A DNA stretch of 64,000 nucleotides from Gonatopus flavifemur (lineage: Eukaryota; Arthropoda; Insecta; Hymenoptera; Dryinidae), in assembly GCA_018340375.1 (NCBI GenBank), contig JAFFJZ010000009.1, forward strand, positions 14,338,501 to 14,402,500, in the 5' to 3' direction. The notes under the pieces are model-generated. The model ran no database searches. It saw nothing but the letters and a program-made list of their open reading frames with translations, and was not told where the DNA came from. Made by a program: the position numbers and the translations under genes. Numbering within the stretch: the first letter of the stretch is position 1; the number at the start of each line of letters is the position of its first letter. Shown here in pieces: positions 23,764 through 36,153 of the stretch.

Positions 23764-24024
23764 CACAGTAAAAAATTTTTCGTCAAATTCAACACACAAG
23801 CGAATGTTAACCATTTTTCTTCACACTCAATGTGTGTTGATTCCAGAGTGACACTTACAAAGTGTTAATTTGAACTCGAATAACACTTTAATGTGTTGAA
23901 AATGAATCGATCGAACAGCATTTGATCAGTGTGTTAAATGAACACACAAAAGTGTTAAATATTCAACACTTGAATTTTAACACGTACTTCTTTTTTACAC
24001 AATGACGGAATTTTTTTTACTGTG
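23764..24024. mobile_element. 261-bp TA-flanked MITE
   Basis: Ends cacagtaaaaaatttttcg and aattttttttactgtg with TA duplication (23762-23763, 24025-24026). The flanking sequence gtatactttttcttccatg.. is present on both sides of it (23668 and 24029 onward), so it lies in a locally duplicated segment. A partial relative is at 13709-13949. Confidence 0.8.
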
Positions 24025-25419
24025 TAGTGTATACTTTTTATTCCATGTGATGAAATTCAGGATTGGAAATGAATTGAAGACTCAAATGAATACAAATGTA
24101 ATCAAGTTTCTTACGCTTTCAAGAATGAAGTTATATTGGAATCAAATTTTGATTGAATTGTATAGAATTTTTCTTCATTTGGAATCCATACCGATTGTAG
24201 GTTTTCAGGAATTTGATTGAAAAACAATCTTATTCCGAATCTGTGATTGAAATGGATGGAGAATTAGAAATGATTGGAATGGATTCAATGTCTATACCGT
24301 AATCAGTATAAACATGGATTGAACGATGACGACTTGAAAATTCATTACATGGATCAAAAATTATATACCGAATTTTGGATTAAGGAGGATAAAGATTCAA
24401 ATGGATGAAAATATATTAAATTTTGTTACACGTTCATGAATAAAGTTATATTGGAATGAAATTCGAATTGAATTGGATAGAATTTTCTCTTCGCTTGGAA
24501 TCCATGCAGATCATCGGTTTTGAGGAATCCAATTGAAAAAGAATCGTATTTCGAATCCAAGATTGAAATGGATAGGGAATAAAAAATTATTAAAACGGAT
24601 TCAATGTCCATATCGTAATCAGTATAAAAATGGATTGAATGACCATGACTTGGAAATTCATAACATGCGATAGAAATTATATACTGAATTCAACATTGAG
24701 ATGGATTACAGATTCAAATGGATAAAACTGTATTGAATTCCCTTACACTCCCATGAATACGATTATATTAGAATGAAATTCGGATTGTATTGGATAGACT
24801 TTTTATTCATCTTGGAATAGGCGTCATAGAAATGAATTTGAATGGATTCAGTTGGATAGAATTCCAATCCATTCCAATCCATTCCTATTCTCCATTTTCA
24901 CTAGGGAGTTCAATCCCCGATTCAAAATCAATAAGAGTTTATCGGAATCTCTTTTCTATAGGTTTCAATCGGGGATTCACCAATTAAAAAATCTGCATTT
25001 TATGGGAATTAATCAAACTTCACATAATCTATTGGTCTGTATAAGAGATATCTGATTGGCTGATTGAAATTTTCTCCATTCCATCAGGCAAACGGTTTTC
25101 ATCGGAAGTTTCCACAATTATCCATTGGAACTAATGGGAAAATTTTTGAAATTGAATGATGAATGGATTTCTTATGGGAGATTTCTGATTGCATTTAAGG
25201 ATGTATCGATTTCATTGATCAATGGGTTTTAATTGGATTATTCCAACATTCAAATTTATTGAAAATAATAGGCAAGTTTACAGATTCTAAAGTCCTATAG
25301 GTATGTACCGACAATAACCGATTCAGTTCTGAAATTTCTTTCATTGCATCAGATCATTGGTTTTTATCAGAATCCCTGGTGACCTCGATGTATTGGAACT
25401 AATGGGAAAGTTGCTGGAA

Positions 25420-26530
25420 TAGGGAACTATAATCATAGAATACCAAGAGAATCCAATTAGAAAATATTTCATTGGTATCAATCGGAATTTTTATCAGTGA
25501 TGGAATATCCATTGGATTCCACTGAAAAATATGTTACTGGTACCAATTATAATTGTAATGATTAATAAAATGCCGATTAAATCAAATTAAAAAATATTGT
25601 GTTCGTACGAATTGGAATTTTTATTATTGATAAAATACCTATTGGATGCCACTGAAAAATATTTGACTGGTATCAATTAGAACCTTCATGATTAATATCC
25701 AATTGGAAAATATTGTATTGGCATCAATCGGAATTTTCATTGGTCTCAAAATACCAAGCGAAAGCAATTACACAATATTTCATTGATATCAATCGGAATA
25801 ATTGTTATTGATAAAATATCAATTGGATCCCATTGAAGAATATTTGACTGGTATCAATTGAAATTTTCATGATTGATGAAATACCGATTCAATCCAATTA
25901 AAAAATATTTTATTGGTATCCATCGGAATTTTCTATCAATCATAAAATACCCATTGAATCTAATGAGAAAATATTTTCTTGGCATCAATTGGAATTTTTA
26001 TGATTAATGACATACCCATTGAATTCTATTGAGAAATATTTCACTGATATCAATTAGAATTTTAATGATCAATAAAATACCTATTTAATCAAATGAAAAA
26101 TATTTTCTTGGTATCAATAGGAATTCTTATTATTGATAAAATACCTATTGGATGCCATTGAAGAATATTTGACTGGTATCAATTAGAATCTTCATAATTA
26201 ATAACATACCTATTCAATCCAATTGAAAAATATTGTATTGGCGTCAATCGGAATTTTCATTGATCATAAAATACCAAGTGAATCCAATTGCACAATATTT
26301 CATTGATATCAATCGGAATTCTTATTATTGATAAAATACCTATTGGATCCCATTGGAAAATATTTGACTCGTATCAATTAGAATTTTCATAATTGATAAA
26401 ATACCGATTGAATCCAATTGAAAAATATTGTATTGATATCAATCGGAATTTTTCATCCATCATAAAATACCGATTGAATCCAATTGGAAAATATTCTCTT
26501 GGTCTTCATTGGGATTTTTATTATTAATGA
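25420..26530. repeat. Tandem array of about 80-bp units
   Basis: About 13 units of the type tattggtatcaatcggaatt, then gataaaatacc, then attgaatccaattgaaaaat. Members alternate between several subtypes (ttattattgataaaatacc, ttcattgatcataaaatacc). Many stops in all frames. Confidence 0.8.
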
Positions 26531-26589
26531 ACTCCCATGCTCTGATTAAGACCGATACAATCCCTCATATGTCCAATGGACTATTACCA

Positions 26590-28250
26590 ATTGAATCTTA
26601 TTACTATAGGACACCCATCCCTGACATAAGACGGTCATTTAGTTCACATTGATAGGAAGCGAACCACGGCATCGAGCAATCGGGTGTTCCAGATCGATCT
26701 TCTAGGTTAAGCAACGACAACTGCGGTACAAGGTGGATGGGTGATCACCATGTTGTGACGAGTCACTACTTTACGCTGTCCAGATGACAGTTTAAGAAAA
26801 CGATATGTAAACATATCACAACGACACCTACTGAACACGGGTGCGCGTGTATAGTTAACGGTTGCGTCATCTGCCGGTGAGCGCCTAACGCTCGTTTGCC
26901 GCGCGCAACGAGAGGGCGGGGGTATCACCCTGGCCTTAGTACGTACGGCTACCGATAGGGTAAATTGCGTTCCTCGTCGCTTCCCGGCGGCAGAAACAAT
27001 TCAAGCCCGGTATAGATAGGGGTGCTTGGGCCATGTCCTGACACTTCTTCCGATCCAAAGCGTCGAACGCTACACTCGGTAAGCGGCTAGAGGCTACATA
27101 TTACCAGAAAGGATCCGAAGGTGGAAATCATGGTTACTGCGATTTCCTATCCGCGGGCACGGAATAACAGCTGTTGTCACGGCTTCTTCCATAGCAAATA
27201 GTCGTTGTCACGACTTACTCTCAAAAAGCCACACTCCTACGGTGAACGACCTGTGGGCGAACCAGGGTCTGCGCTAGGGCGAACCGAACTCCATCCTTAG
27301 GGTTAAATAGGGACGGGAGTAACGAGAGTGGGCGAACCAACTCGTCATTTAGATAGATTAGATTTTGGGAACACTTAGATTGAATACTCGTCACGCACCC
27401 GTACCCTCATTGGGCTGGTCAAATTAGCTCTTTTCAGCTAGACCAATCAGAGCCTGTCGTTGCTTTTTGAAGGCTTTAGAAATACTTACTCATTAAAGAG
27501 TTAAAATATATGCAGGACCATCCCTAACGAATCGAGAATCCACTATTCCCAATGGAACAGAAAATTCCCTAGAAAAGTACTAACAGTCCTCAGACTGGTG
27601 ATTGGTCGAGTTGACATTATAATTTCATTTCGCGGTATCTCTTGGGTTAACCCCATTTATCAAAAGAAAGGCCTGCTCTCTCTTCCTATTCAGTCGGTAG
27701 ATAGAAAGAGAGAACAACACACATGGAAATTGATTCGTTGATGGATATCTAGTCCTCTATTTGATAAACAGGCTACGGAAGCAACTGTTGCATGTGACAG
27801 CCGTAGTCTCATTAGGATTTGTGAATCCAGTCGATTCGACCTGCGCGCGCAAATTTAGGATTGAGTTTCATGTTTCTTTTCATATTGTCTTGTCTGATCA
27901 CTGATCATTAATAAGTGTCAATAAATTTCCACTTTAATTTAAGCCAATACCGGACTGACTTTCTTTAATAATCTGTAACCCGCGTTTCCCCACTTCTGAA
28001 CCTTGGAATCGGCGAGCTAGAGGCACGGGGATCTAATTGAGTTCTTAATTAGGAACGACGAATAATCGTTGACGCGTGATTTGATCATTTGAAACGTTAC
28101 AATGTTAATAACACATAAATGATCGTTTGAATTTATTTCAGCAATAATTTGTCATACGTAATGATTGAATAAATGATATATGTGTTTGTTCAATTGATAT
28201 AAAATGCGCGTATATAATGTATATGAACCGTTCGTTGGTTGGGTTAACAA
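26590..28250. other. GC-richer island without recognisable gene
   Basis: Composition changes sharply relative to the arrays on both sides. It contains repeated gggcgaacc boxes (27256, 27279, 27330), gttgtcacg boxes (27174, 27205) and an aagaaaggcctgctctctct..gatagaaagagagaaca inverted pair. Composition and size suggest an inserted retroelement remnant (LTR-like) or an unrelated captured segment, but no ends or duplication could be fixed. Confidence 0.35.
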
Positions 28251-28830
28251 CCAATAAAATTCAATAAGAAAATTGCGATGCAGGAATCAATTCATTCCGA
28301 TAAGTTTTTTTTATCGGATTTATTCGGATTTTTTCACCAGGGAAAATGCCGATTAAATCCAGTTAAAAATTATTTTATTGGTATCAATGGGAAATTTCTG
28401 ATGCAGAAACTCAATCCATTCCGATGAAATGTTTTTTTATCAGATTCAATCGGATTTTTTAACCAGGGGAAAGACCGATTAAATCCAATTAAAAATTATC
28501 TCAATGGTATCAATAGGAAATTTCCAATGCAGAAACTCAATTCATTCCGATAAAATTTTTTTTTATCGGATTCAATCGGATTGTTTAACCAGGGCTGTAC
28601 GTCGTCTACCACCACTATCAATTTCATATAGGCGGTCTTGTGGAAATTTTGTATTGAATGTATGAATTACAGATTACAAAGTGGATTCAATTAATAATGA
28701 ATGGCATGAAATGGATGATTAAAGATTATGTAATGAATCAATCACTGAATCATCACTTATAATCAGGAAGGGGAATTCATCAAAAAACCCCAATGAAATA
28801 TAAAAAGTTTTTAGAGAGTGAAGTTCATGA

Positions 28831-29206
28831 TTACGTGAGTTTTGAGCCTCAAGTGTATTCAAACAATTCTGTTGAAAGTATGTGATCAAAACATTGGATG
28901 ATAAAATCTTCATCGGCCGCGCCAAGTGTTCCGCATTGACGTGGATTTCAAAATCTATTTGGAACGACTAACGCGTTTGGTTTGGAATAACTTAGCGCTG
29001 TTTCTGGTATGTGAAAAATTTCAAAACATATTAGAAACGATCAACACGTTGAGTTTCAAATAGGTCAGAGTTGTTTCTAGTATGTCAAATGGTTGAACCT
29101 AATTTTTGTTCCACCTCACTATATATTGTTAATTCAATACAATCATAAATCGCTTTGAATACAATTTAAACAAACTGAAGTTACAATATACAAGAAATCG
29201 TTTACA
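28831..29206. repeat. Short duplication and MITE end
   Basis: Holds an end atcggccgcgccaagtg (28914-28930) like that of the MITE at 34140-34263, and a diverged duplication: cgactaacgcgtttggtttg near 28965 and cgatcaacacgttgagtttc near 29037, each followed by gttgtttctrgtatgt. No gene seen. Confidence 0.5.
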
Positions 29207-29208
29207 TA

Positions 29209-30502
29209 CGAGGGTGGATTGATAAGTTTCCGGCCTGACCAAGAAAAACAACGTTTTTAAGAATTTTTTTTTTTTTATTTCTCAACATAATCTCCTCCAA
29301 GGCTGATACATTTCTCATAGTGGTGTTCTAGTCTAGTAATGCCATCTCTATAGACTGATTCGTCAAGCTCCTCAAACTACCCATTTACAGCTTCGATTAC
29401 TTCTTCATTGTCCGCAAATCTCTTACCGCCAAGCCATTTTTTGAGGTTAGGAAACAGATAATAGTCACTCGGGGCTAGGTCTGGAGAGTAGGGAGGGTGC
29501 GGCATTAATTCAAACTTCAGATCGTTGATTTTAGCCATCGCAACGATTGACGTGTGCGCTGGTGCGTTATCGTGATGAAACAAGATTTTTTTCTTCGCCA
29601 GATGAGGTCGTTTAATTTTCACTTCGTGGCTCAAACGTTGCAATAAGTCTGCGTAGTATTGACCAGTGATAGTTTTACCCTTTTCAAGGTAATCAATGTA
29701 TATAATACCTCTTGCATCCCAAAAAACAGTAGCCATAACCTTGTTCGCCGAAAAAATTGTTTTTGCCTTCTTTGGAGTTGGTTCCCCTGGTCCAATCCAC
29801 TGTTTAGACTGTTCTTTGGTTTCAGGAGTGTAGTGGTGGACCCAAGTTTCGTCAACGGTTACGAATCGACGCAAAAATTCGCTTGGATTACGCTTATACA
29901 ACGCCACATTGGCGGTAAAAGTGTTCTTTCGAATCAATTTTTGGTCGACTGTTAGCAAACGCGGCACCCATCTTGCACAGAGCTTTTCCATATACAAATG
30001 TTGGTGCAAAATATTTTGTACACGTTCATATGACATCTTACAGGTCTCAGCTATCTCACGAACTTTTAATCTGCGATCTTTCAGCACTATTTGATGGATT
30101 TTTTCGATCATATCTGGAGTTGTGACCTCAATGGGGCATCCTGAGCGAGGCTCATCAGAGGTGCTCACACGACCCTTTTTAAACTCGGAAACCCACTGCT
30201 TAACGGTTGAATATGATGGAGAGGATGTCCCCAATGTTGAGTCCATCTCTTCTTTAATTCCCTTCGGCGTTAACCCCTCCAAATAAAAGTATTTGATGAC
30301 AGCACGATTTTCCAGCTTTTCCATTTTTACGAAAAACACAGAGGCGTCTTGGTCAGCGTGCTCTCAAAACTAAACTAACATGGCGATCGGACTGAAACTA
30401 TAGTTACAAGCGATCTGAGGATGGTACTATAGAACGCCACCTCAAGGTAGGCCTTTTGGCGCCATCTCTTGGTCAGGCCGGAAACTTATCAATCCACCCT
30501 CG
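29209..30502 (-). mobile_element. Mariner element, copy 1 (1294 bp, complete ends)
   Basis: Inverted ends cgagggtggattgataagtt and aacttatcaatccaccctcg with TA on both sides (29207-29208, 30503-30504). Same length as copy 2 at 41990-43283 and nearly identical in sequence. Confidence 0.95.
29275..30339 (-). pseudogene. Mariner transposase with one premature stop
   Basis: DD34D mariner transposase: helix-turn-helix DNA-binding region in residues 1-120, the linker WVPRLLT, first catalytic Asp in VTVDETWVHHY, second in HHDNAPAH, third in YSPDLAPSDYYLF; I count 34 residues between the last two. The general pattern (IDYLEKGKTI, KRPHLAKKK) is like Himar1 and the irritans subfamily. Translation stops after VNG at codon 321, because the Tyr codon TAT of copy 2 is TAG here (29377-29379). 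The last 33 codons (to 29275) are still present. About ten other residues differ from copy 2, among them Arg to Cys in DEPRSGCP. The missing C-terminus makes activity unlikely. Confidence 0.95.
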
Positions 30503-30513
30503 TATGCTCTAAG

Positions 30514-30671
30514 GTAGAAATTGTAAAATACTCTTGACAACCAATAGAGTGTTTCAAGAGTGGATTACTATTGGTAAAGATACTCAAAACACTGCATTTC
30601 ACTGTTTCTACCAATAGTAATCCACTCTTGAAACACTCTATCGGTTGTCAAGAGTATTTTAGAATTCCTAC
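30514..30671. repeat. 158-bp hairpin
   Basis: Arms aaaatactcttgacaaccaa and ttggttgtcaagagtatttt in effect (cggttgtcaagagtatttta at the right), extending through agagtggattactattggta. A loop of about 20 bp. Confidence 0.85.
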
Positions 30672-30890
30672 CTATTGTGATATACTGTTGGTAAGGTTAT
30701 ATTGGTTGACAAGAGTGATGCATGATGCACTTCACAGGCAATAGCGCATCATTGGTTCTTTTTTCCCAGTGTACTTCTGAAAGTATATTATGTGCCAACC
30801 CTGATCATCGCACGTTCAAAGCTGCGTTATTGCAACACTTGCCGCTGCCGCAAACGCGCATCTTGTAGAAGCACCTTTACGTTTACGTTA

Positions 30891-31251
30891 GTTGTGTACA
30901 TAGAGATATAAGAATAGAGAAGGTGAGTTGGCCGGGAACGTGTACCACCGTAGGAAAAGAGAGAGAAGTAAAGGATTTCTGTGACAACTTCGCTTGATTG
31001 GCTAGCCAGAGAACTCCTATATTGCTCTCTCTTTTATGCGATGTTACTTTTCCACTCACAGATTTCGCCTGACTCCCCCCCTCTATTCTTAAGTTGTAAT
31101 TTCATGCAAAGCTCAACAAGGTTTAGCTTTTAGCGATACATTAGCTAAAAAAAGAGGTAATGTAAGACCTCTCCCTTTATCTAAGGTATCGCTCGTCGCT
31201 CGGCGCTCGTCGCTTGTATGAAATTACAGCTTTATATCTCTATGGTTGTGT
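30891..31251. mobile_element. Foldback MITE
   Basis: Outer ends catagagatataag and ctttatatctctatg, an inner pair agttgtaatttcatgcaa / ttgtatgaaattacagct, and a small inner hairpin agcgatacatt / aaggtatcgct. The centre of the left half is GC-richer. Confidence 0.55.
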
Positions 31252-31515
31252 CAGAGATGAGTGGAGAGATTGCTAACGTAATACTGAAACCGTGGTATGG
31301 TTTTTGGACTAGCGACATCATGCGGCAATGATACCAACTAAAAAGTGGAACCACACTGATTGGTTGATTCCATTGAATTTCAGGAATTCCGTTCGATCTG
31401 AGCAATCATCAAATATTTATTTGTTAGTTGGTATCATTGTCGCGTGATGTCACTAGTCCAAAAACCATACCACGATTTCTCAGTATTGCGTTAGCAATCT
31501 CTCCACTCATCTCTG
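31252..31515. mobile_element. 264-bp palindromic MITE, 7-8 bp duplication
   Basis: Ends cagagatgagtggagagatt and aatctctccactcatctctg, arms of about 95 bp with aaccgtggtatggtttttgg / ccaaaaaccataccacg. The flanks share gttgtgt (31245-31251, 31516-31522). CAGAGATG ends and the target length suggest hAT. Confidence 0.8.
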
Positions 31516-31523
31516 GTTGTGTA

Positions 31524-31675
31524 GACAGACCGTAAGGGTGACGTCACCTGGAGCTAAAACAGGGCGGAACGCGGAACGCTTGATTGAAGAGAGAGGTGAT
31601 TATTTGCCTCTCTGTTCAACTCAGGGTTCCGCGTTCCACCTTTTTTCAGCCTCATGTGACACCACCTTTAGACCT
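31524..31675. mobile_element. Small palindromic MITE
   Basis: Arms agaccgtaagggtgacgtca and tgacaccacctttagacct, inner pair gggcggaacgcggaacgc / ggttccgcgttccacc. Adjacent to the previous element. Confidence 0.7.
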
Positions 31676-32122
31676 TGAGGCCTTAATATCCACGTTCATA
31701 TACTCATCTAGGTACTTTTATTGAACACATCACAAAATTATATTGAAATTACGTGACAGAAATATTACATCAATTTCAGTAAGAAATTTGAATTTTGTCA
31801 ATTTTTTGGAATTTTTATTGTCATCTTACGATACAACCCACATTGTTGAGAGGAACAACCAGATTGTTGAACAAAACTCCAACAATCTTGGTTGTACAAA
31901 CTGTCAATAATGAATCATCAAGTGTTTAAAATATATAATCAAGCAGATTTCAACAGAATTACTAGAGGAATCAAAGTTGCTCAATGTATGCAAGTCAAAT
32001 CATCAACAGGTGAAAATTTTATTCAATTATTTTCCAATTTTTGCAGTTATTAAAAAATGACATCTTCAACAATGTTTTTCAATTAGTCTCATACAAACCT
32101 TCTGACTGCTTCTTTATACTAC
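31676..32122. other. Unassigned AT-rich stretch
   Basis: No gene seen. A weak inverted pair around 31845-31905 (caaccagattgttg / caacaatcttggttg). Confidence 0.4.
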
Positions 32123-32392
32123 CCCTGTCTGAAAAGTCCAATAGATTCCCATAAATTCCCATAGATGCTGTGACACTAGCCACTATTGAAACTGATAGGA
32201 TGTTTTATCCCTATCAGTATTTATCAGGTTTCACTGATCATACCGATGGAAACCCATAGAACATCGGATTCCCCATAGAATTATATAGAAACCCTCATGT
32301 CCTGTGACATTAGCCACTATTGACACTGATAGGAAATCATGGATTCCAATAGGATTTGGCCTATTGGTTTCTATTGGTCTTTTCGCACAGGG
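32123..32392. mobile_element. CCC-ended MITE with 2-bp duplication (AC), 270 bp
   Basis: Ends ccctgtctgaaaagtccaat and attggtcttttcgcacaggg, flanked by AC (32121-32122, 32393-32394). Contains a diverged internal direct repeat: gacactagccactattgaaa (32172) and gacattagccactattgac (32306). The aaaagtccaatagattcc end is like that of the 21100-28594 element. Confidence 0.85.
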
Positions 32393-34139
32393 ACAAATGC
32401 ATGTAAATTGCAAATTACCACTTCTATTTTTTTCTTATGATAAAAGATAGAGTTCAAAATAAAAGTTCAAATCCTAGTTATAAAAGGTCTATTTGCATTT
32501 CAAAGTTAATTTCATTCATGACACCAGTTTTATATCATTGAAGTTTAAATAATCATTTATAATATTATATTTATAATGAATTAAATATTTTGAATCAAAT
32601 ATGAAAACAAATATACATATCTGTATATCCCAAGTGCCATGCTTGAATATTATATTCTATTCTGAACAATCAATTTTGAAAGAATGTTATCAACTCTGAA
32701 GTACATAGTTTGACATTGAATTCCCAATTCCATTTCAGTAAACAATCGAAACTTCACATAATCATCTTATACCAATTTTCCTCAAATGTAGAGTGTGAAT
32801 GGATCTTGGCAACCAAAAATAGGCATGTTATGAAAGTTTGAATCATTCATTGAAATGGATTCATATTTCCTAAATTAATATTTCCATATTTGATGAATTA
32901 ATATATTCTTGTATCATTGGATACAGGAATATATTGAAGAATATATTACTTTCATTTTTTTTTAAATTCACCTAATCGTAATATCCCATCCAAAGTACAT
33001 GGACAGAATGGAACAATGACGATCACTGTGACACATTCACCGTCACTGTGAACACAATTATGGTGAATGTGAAAACATTCATGGTGAATGCATCACAGTT
33101 ACCATCACTGTATCCTTCTCTCCACTTAATATCTCACTCAATTTGGAAGACCCTATTGATTACAAAAAAAGCATTCCCCACATTCAAGTTGGAATATGTG
33201 ATGATGAACAATTCAAATTCCAGTGACATGAATAAGTGGTATCTATTTCAACATAACCTTCACGCATGTTATTCCTACATAATAGTTTATATATTGTTGA
33301 GGGGACAATGAGAGGAATGTACCAACTACTGTCAATGACAAAAAGTGAGAATAACGGTGTGCATATATTATTTCTCATCACATGTAATGAGCAAGTAGAG
33401 AATAATCGATGAAATATAGTTGTATTATAATTGAAAATACTCATTATTTCTCTACCCAGATAGAAAAACATGCTCTGAACCTTCTCTTATTAGAGATCTC
33501 TATAGTTTTCTCCTTGAAGAGAGATGAAAGAGATTTGGAACAGTTATTTTAGAACGAACTACATCTCCAGCCACTATGGTCAGGTTTAAGTGTAGTCATT
33601 ATCGAACAAAGAATAAAAAAATCTAAAAACACATTCTAAAGGAAAATTTCACTGCATTGAGAATTTCGAGGGGATATAAAAGGATATGCTCCATTTGAAA
33701 AAAAAGATATGAAATCAGTATGAGCGAACAAGTACATTGGTTATCCAAAGGATATGTGAAAGATTTTTGGTATATTGTAACTTCAGTCTGTTTAAACTGT
33801 ATTGAAGGTAATTTATGATTTTCAAAAAAGCATTATTGTATTGAAAAAATAAATAAAACAAGCGTATCGTTCTGCCCGTATATAGATACCAAAAAGTGAA
33901 AAAAAAGTAGAATTCCACAAAACATTCAAATGTCTCACAAAAACCCCTAAAAACTCCAACACAGTAAAAAATAACGTCAAATCCCAAAAACCATACAAAC
34001 GTTTTACAATAACACTTGAAAAAAAATCCTTGAAAAAAATACTTCACTTTTTCCGGAAAATTACTTGATATAACAAATATACGATTAAAAACAAAGATGT
34101 GAAAGGCAACCCTATTTCGGAATTCGCATCAACCAGGAA
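32393..34139. other. AT-rich stretch without recognised features
   Basis: No coding frame looks real. There is a local cluster of tcaccgtcactgtgaa / ttcatggtgaatgc motifs at 33025-33115 that can pair with one another. I find no element ends. Confidence 0.4.
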
Positions 34140-34263
34140 CACTTGGCGTGGCCAAAGAAGATTTTATGAAATTATATCATTTAAATTTCTTGTTTAATGT
34201 TCTATAGAAATTCATTTGTGAATAATAAAGGCTAAAAACTTCTCCCATCGGCCACGCCAAGTG
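34140..34263. mobile_element. 124-bp MITE
   Basis: Ends cacttggcgtggcc and ggccacgccaagtg, with aaagaagattt / aaaacttctccc next to them. It lies inside the frame of the fragment at 34264-34522. A related end is at 28914-28930. Confidence 0.8.
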
Positions 34264-34522
34264 TGAATGATTATGCAAGTATTGTGGACCTGCAAGCTGT
34301 TTTAAAGCTATGATATCAAGGTTTTTTTGCGAATTGTAGTTCTGAATTAAAATATTTATGATGTCATTGGGGTCAGATAAAAGTAATTGTTTTGTCTTAG
34401 AAGCACAGTACAATATACACTGCATTACTGCATTCAAATAAGAAGAAACACCGTCAACATTAGGAAGACCCATTACGTTTAACGCGTGAGTTTCTGTTGA
34501 TTTTTCGTCAATATTTTGGCCC
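34264..34522 (-). pseudogene. Fragment resembling the N-terminus of a USP-type (peptidase C19-like) domain
   Basis: The minus-strand frame opens after a good acceptor (taatccag, 34523-34530) and reads THALNVMGLPNVDGVSSYL, then NAVMQCILYCASKTKQLLL and DPNDIINILIQNYNSQ. The spacing GL-N-x-x-GV-S-[C]-YxNAVxQC is the Cys-box of ubiquitin-specific proteases and their transposon-linked relatives; here the position of the catalytic Cys is Ser, so it would not be a working protease. The frame runs on into the MITE at 34140-34263, which supplies the apparent C-terminus. No His box or Asp box is found downstream. It is a short remnant; the family call is tentative. Confidence 0.4.
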
Positions 34523-34589
34523 CTGGATTATATATTATCCAATATCTTTATTCTTGAGTACCCAGGTGAAAAAGTTTTTTCAGTGAGTA

Positions 34590-35302
34590 AATTCTTTGAT
34601 TAAAATTACAGGTGGATCAAGAAAAAGTAGAAAGGATGCAGGTATACTATACATCTGTGTATCACTTACCACCACGATCAATATCATCAGGGAGCGTAGA
34701 AGGAAAATGAAGAAAAGTTAGAAGTGCAGTGGATATACCACAGGTCCTTGCGTTAGGTACACTATTATCAGATTCTTGCAATAGAATCACAGGTAGATGA
34801 AGAAAAAGCAAGAAGGATGCATGTCACCATACATCTTTATGTTACGTACCACAATGATCAATGTCATTAGGCAGCGTCATAAGAAAATGAAAAAAAGGCA
34901 GAAGTGCAGTGGATATACAAGTCCTTGCGTTGAATAATACCACTATCAGATTCTTCCAACAGAATCATAGGTGGATGAAGAAAAAGCAAAAAGGATGTAG
35001 ATGTACCATATATCTGTACGTTAAATCCTACCATGATCATTAGGTAGCGTTGAAGGAAAATGCAGAAAAGATAGGAGCGCAGTGGATATACTTCATCTAT
35101 CTGTGATTCTATTGGAAGAATCTGATAATAGTGTACCTAATGCAAGGACCTGTGGTATATCCACTGCACTCCTGCCTTTTCTCCATTTTCCTTCTACGCT
35201 ACCTGATGATATTGATCGTGGTGGTAAGTAACATACAGATGTATAGTATACCTGCATCCTTTCTACTTTTGCTTGATACACCTGTAATTTCACTCAAAGA
35301 AT
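34590..35302. mobile_element. Foldback with three 180-bp direct units and one inverted unit
   Basis: Ends attctttgattaaaattaca and tgtaatttcactcaaagaat. Units beginning aggtggatgaagaaaaagc lie near 34610, 34790 and 34969; the inverted one is 35100-35290 (tgtggtatatccactgcact is the complement of agtgcagtggatataccaca). The short frames here are products of this repeat. Confidence 0.75.
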
Positions 35303-36153
35303 CTAGGAAAACCATTTTGTACATAGTTCATAATTTTGATTTAGGATGTCATATTTTAGTATACCTGAAGTGCTCGGTGACCAACCTTATTTTCGAATGT
35401 TTTTCAAACTTGCTATAATTGAATTTACATTCATTCAGGGTGTCTAGCATCCGGGAAATTCGGGAAATCCGGGAATTGTACGGGAATTTTTTTTACTCGG
35501 GAAAAATCCGGAAAATGTACGGGAATTTTTTGAGAAATTGGGAATTCATAGGATGAAACAAAAAATATCTTCAATTTTTGTAATGTGTCTATTCAAATAT
35601 ATTTTCGGTCATATCTTTTATGATATTCATTAGGAATCTTCAAAATGAAGCTGGCAGACGTGAACCAGCAGACAACGTATGTTGAACCGAGCCAATGTGC
35701 ATTTGAATTTTTCTAAAGTACACATTCTCAGAGATTAGGATCCACAAATTTCATTGATACAGGTTTCATCACTCCACGAAAATTTTGTAATTAACTAGAG
35801 TCTACGTCATCTGCTAGCTTCAGTTTCATATCTTCAAATACTTCCTAGAACAGTATTATGAGTCGAAAACTTATCCAATTTTTTAATATAAATCATTGAA
35901 AAATTGTCAAAACCGCGTTTGAAAATATAAAATCTTCATTGGAAATTGCTTGTAAAACCAAGAAGGCGCGGCAACTGAAATGAATGATAATTTCGTACAT
36001 GAAAAAATCGAGATTATTAATATTCACAAAAATGATTGTCAATTCGGGACAAAAGATCATCGCTTCAGAATATCCATAGTGAGTTCACCAAAAGTTCGTA
36101 GTGGAAATACTGAAATTTGATAGTTTTATTGTTCTTGCAGTAAAACTATAAAC

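Larger units (their letters stand above)
22230..24906. mobile_element. CCC-ended palindromic element with 2-bp duplication (AG), 2.7 kb
   Basis: Ends ccctagtgaaaatcga and ccattttcactaggg, flanked by AG (22228-22229, 24907-24908). Two long arms (about 22780-23560 and 24040-24890) share ctgattacggtatagacatt / caatgtctataccgtaatcag and similar boxes. After removal, the flanks join into sequence like that near 21150-21190 (caatcgga..ttcaactaccgattcaa). Two MITEs sit near the centre. Confidence 0.8.
21100..28594. mobile_element. CCC-ended foldback with 2-bp duplication (CT), 7.5 kb, nested
   Basis: Ends ccctggttaaaaggtccaat and atcggattgtttaaccaggg are inverted, flanked by CT (21098-21099, 28595-28596). 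Much of the interior consists of aatcggaattttta / ccgattgaatccaatt style units. Inside are a second element (22230-24906), two TA-flanked MITEs and a GC-rich segment. Additional internal copies of the end (ccctggttaaaaaatcc at 22152; ends at 28342 and 28468) suggest rearrangement or earlier nested copies. No transposase. Confidence 0.65.
20690..28830. repeat. Inverted repeat arms enclosing a 7.5-kb element
   Basis: Left arm 20690-20975 and right arm 28597-28830 are reverse complements: catgaacttctcattctaaa / agagagtgaagttcatg, aatctttaatcatccatctc / gatgattaaagatt, tggtggtggacgacgtacag / ctgtacgtcgtctaccacca. They are the two halves of an older foldback that the 21100-28594 element later entered. 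Confidence 0.75.

Noticed and set aside
22152..28468. Further CCC-type ends at 22152, 28342 and 28468
   Set aside because: The ends look right, but flanking dinucleotides (AG, AA, GA) do not pair, so no separate element was called.
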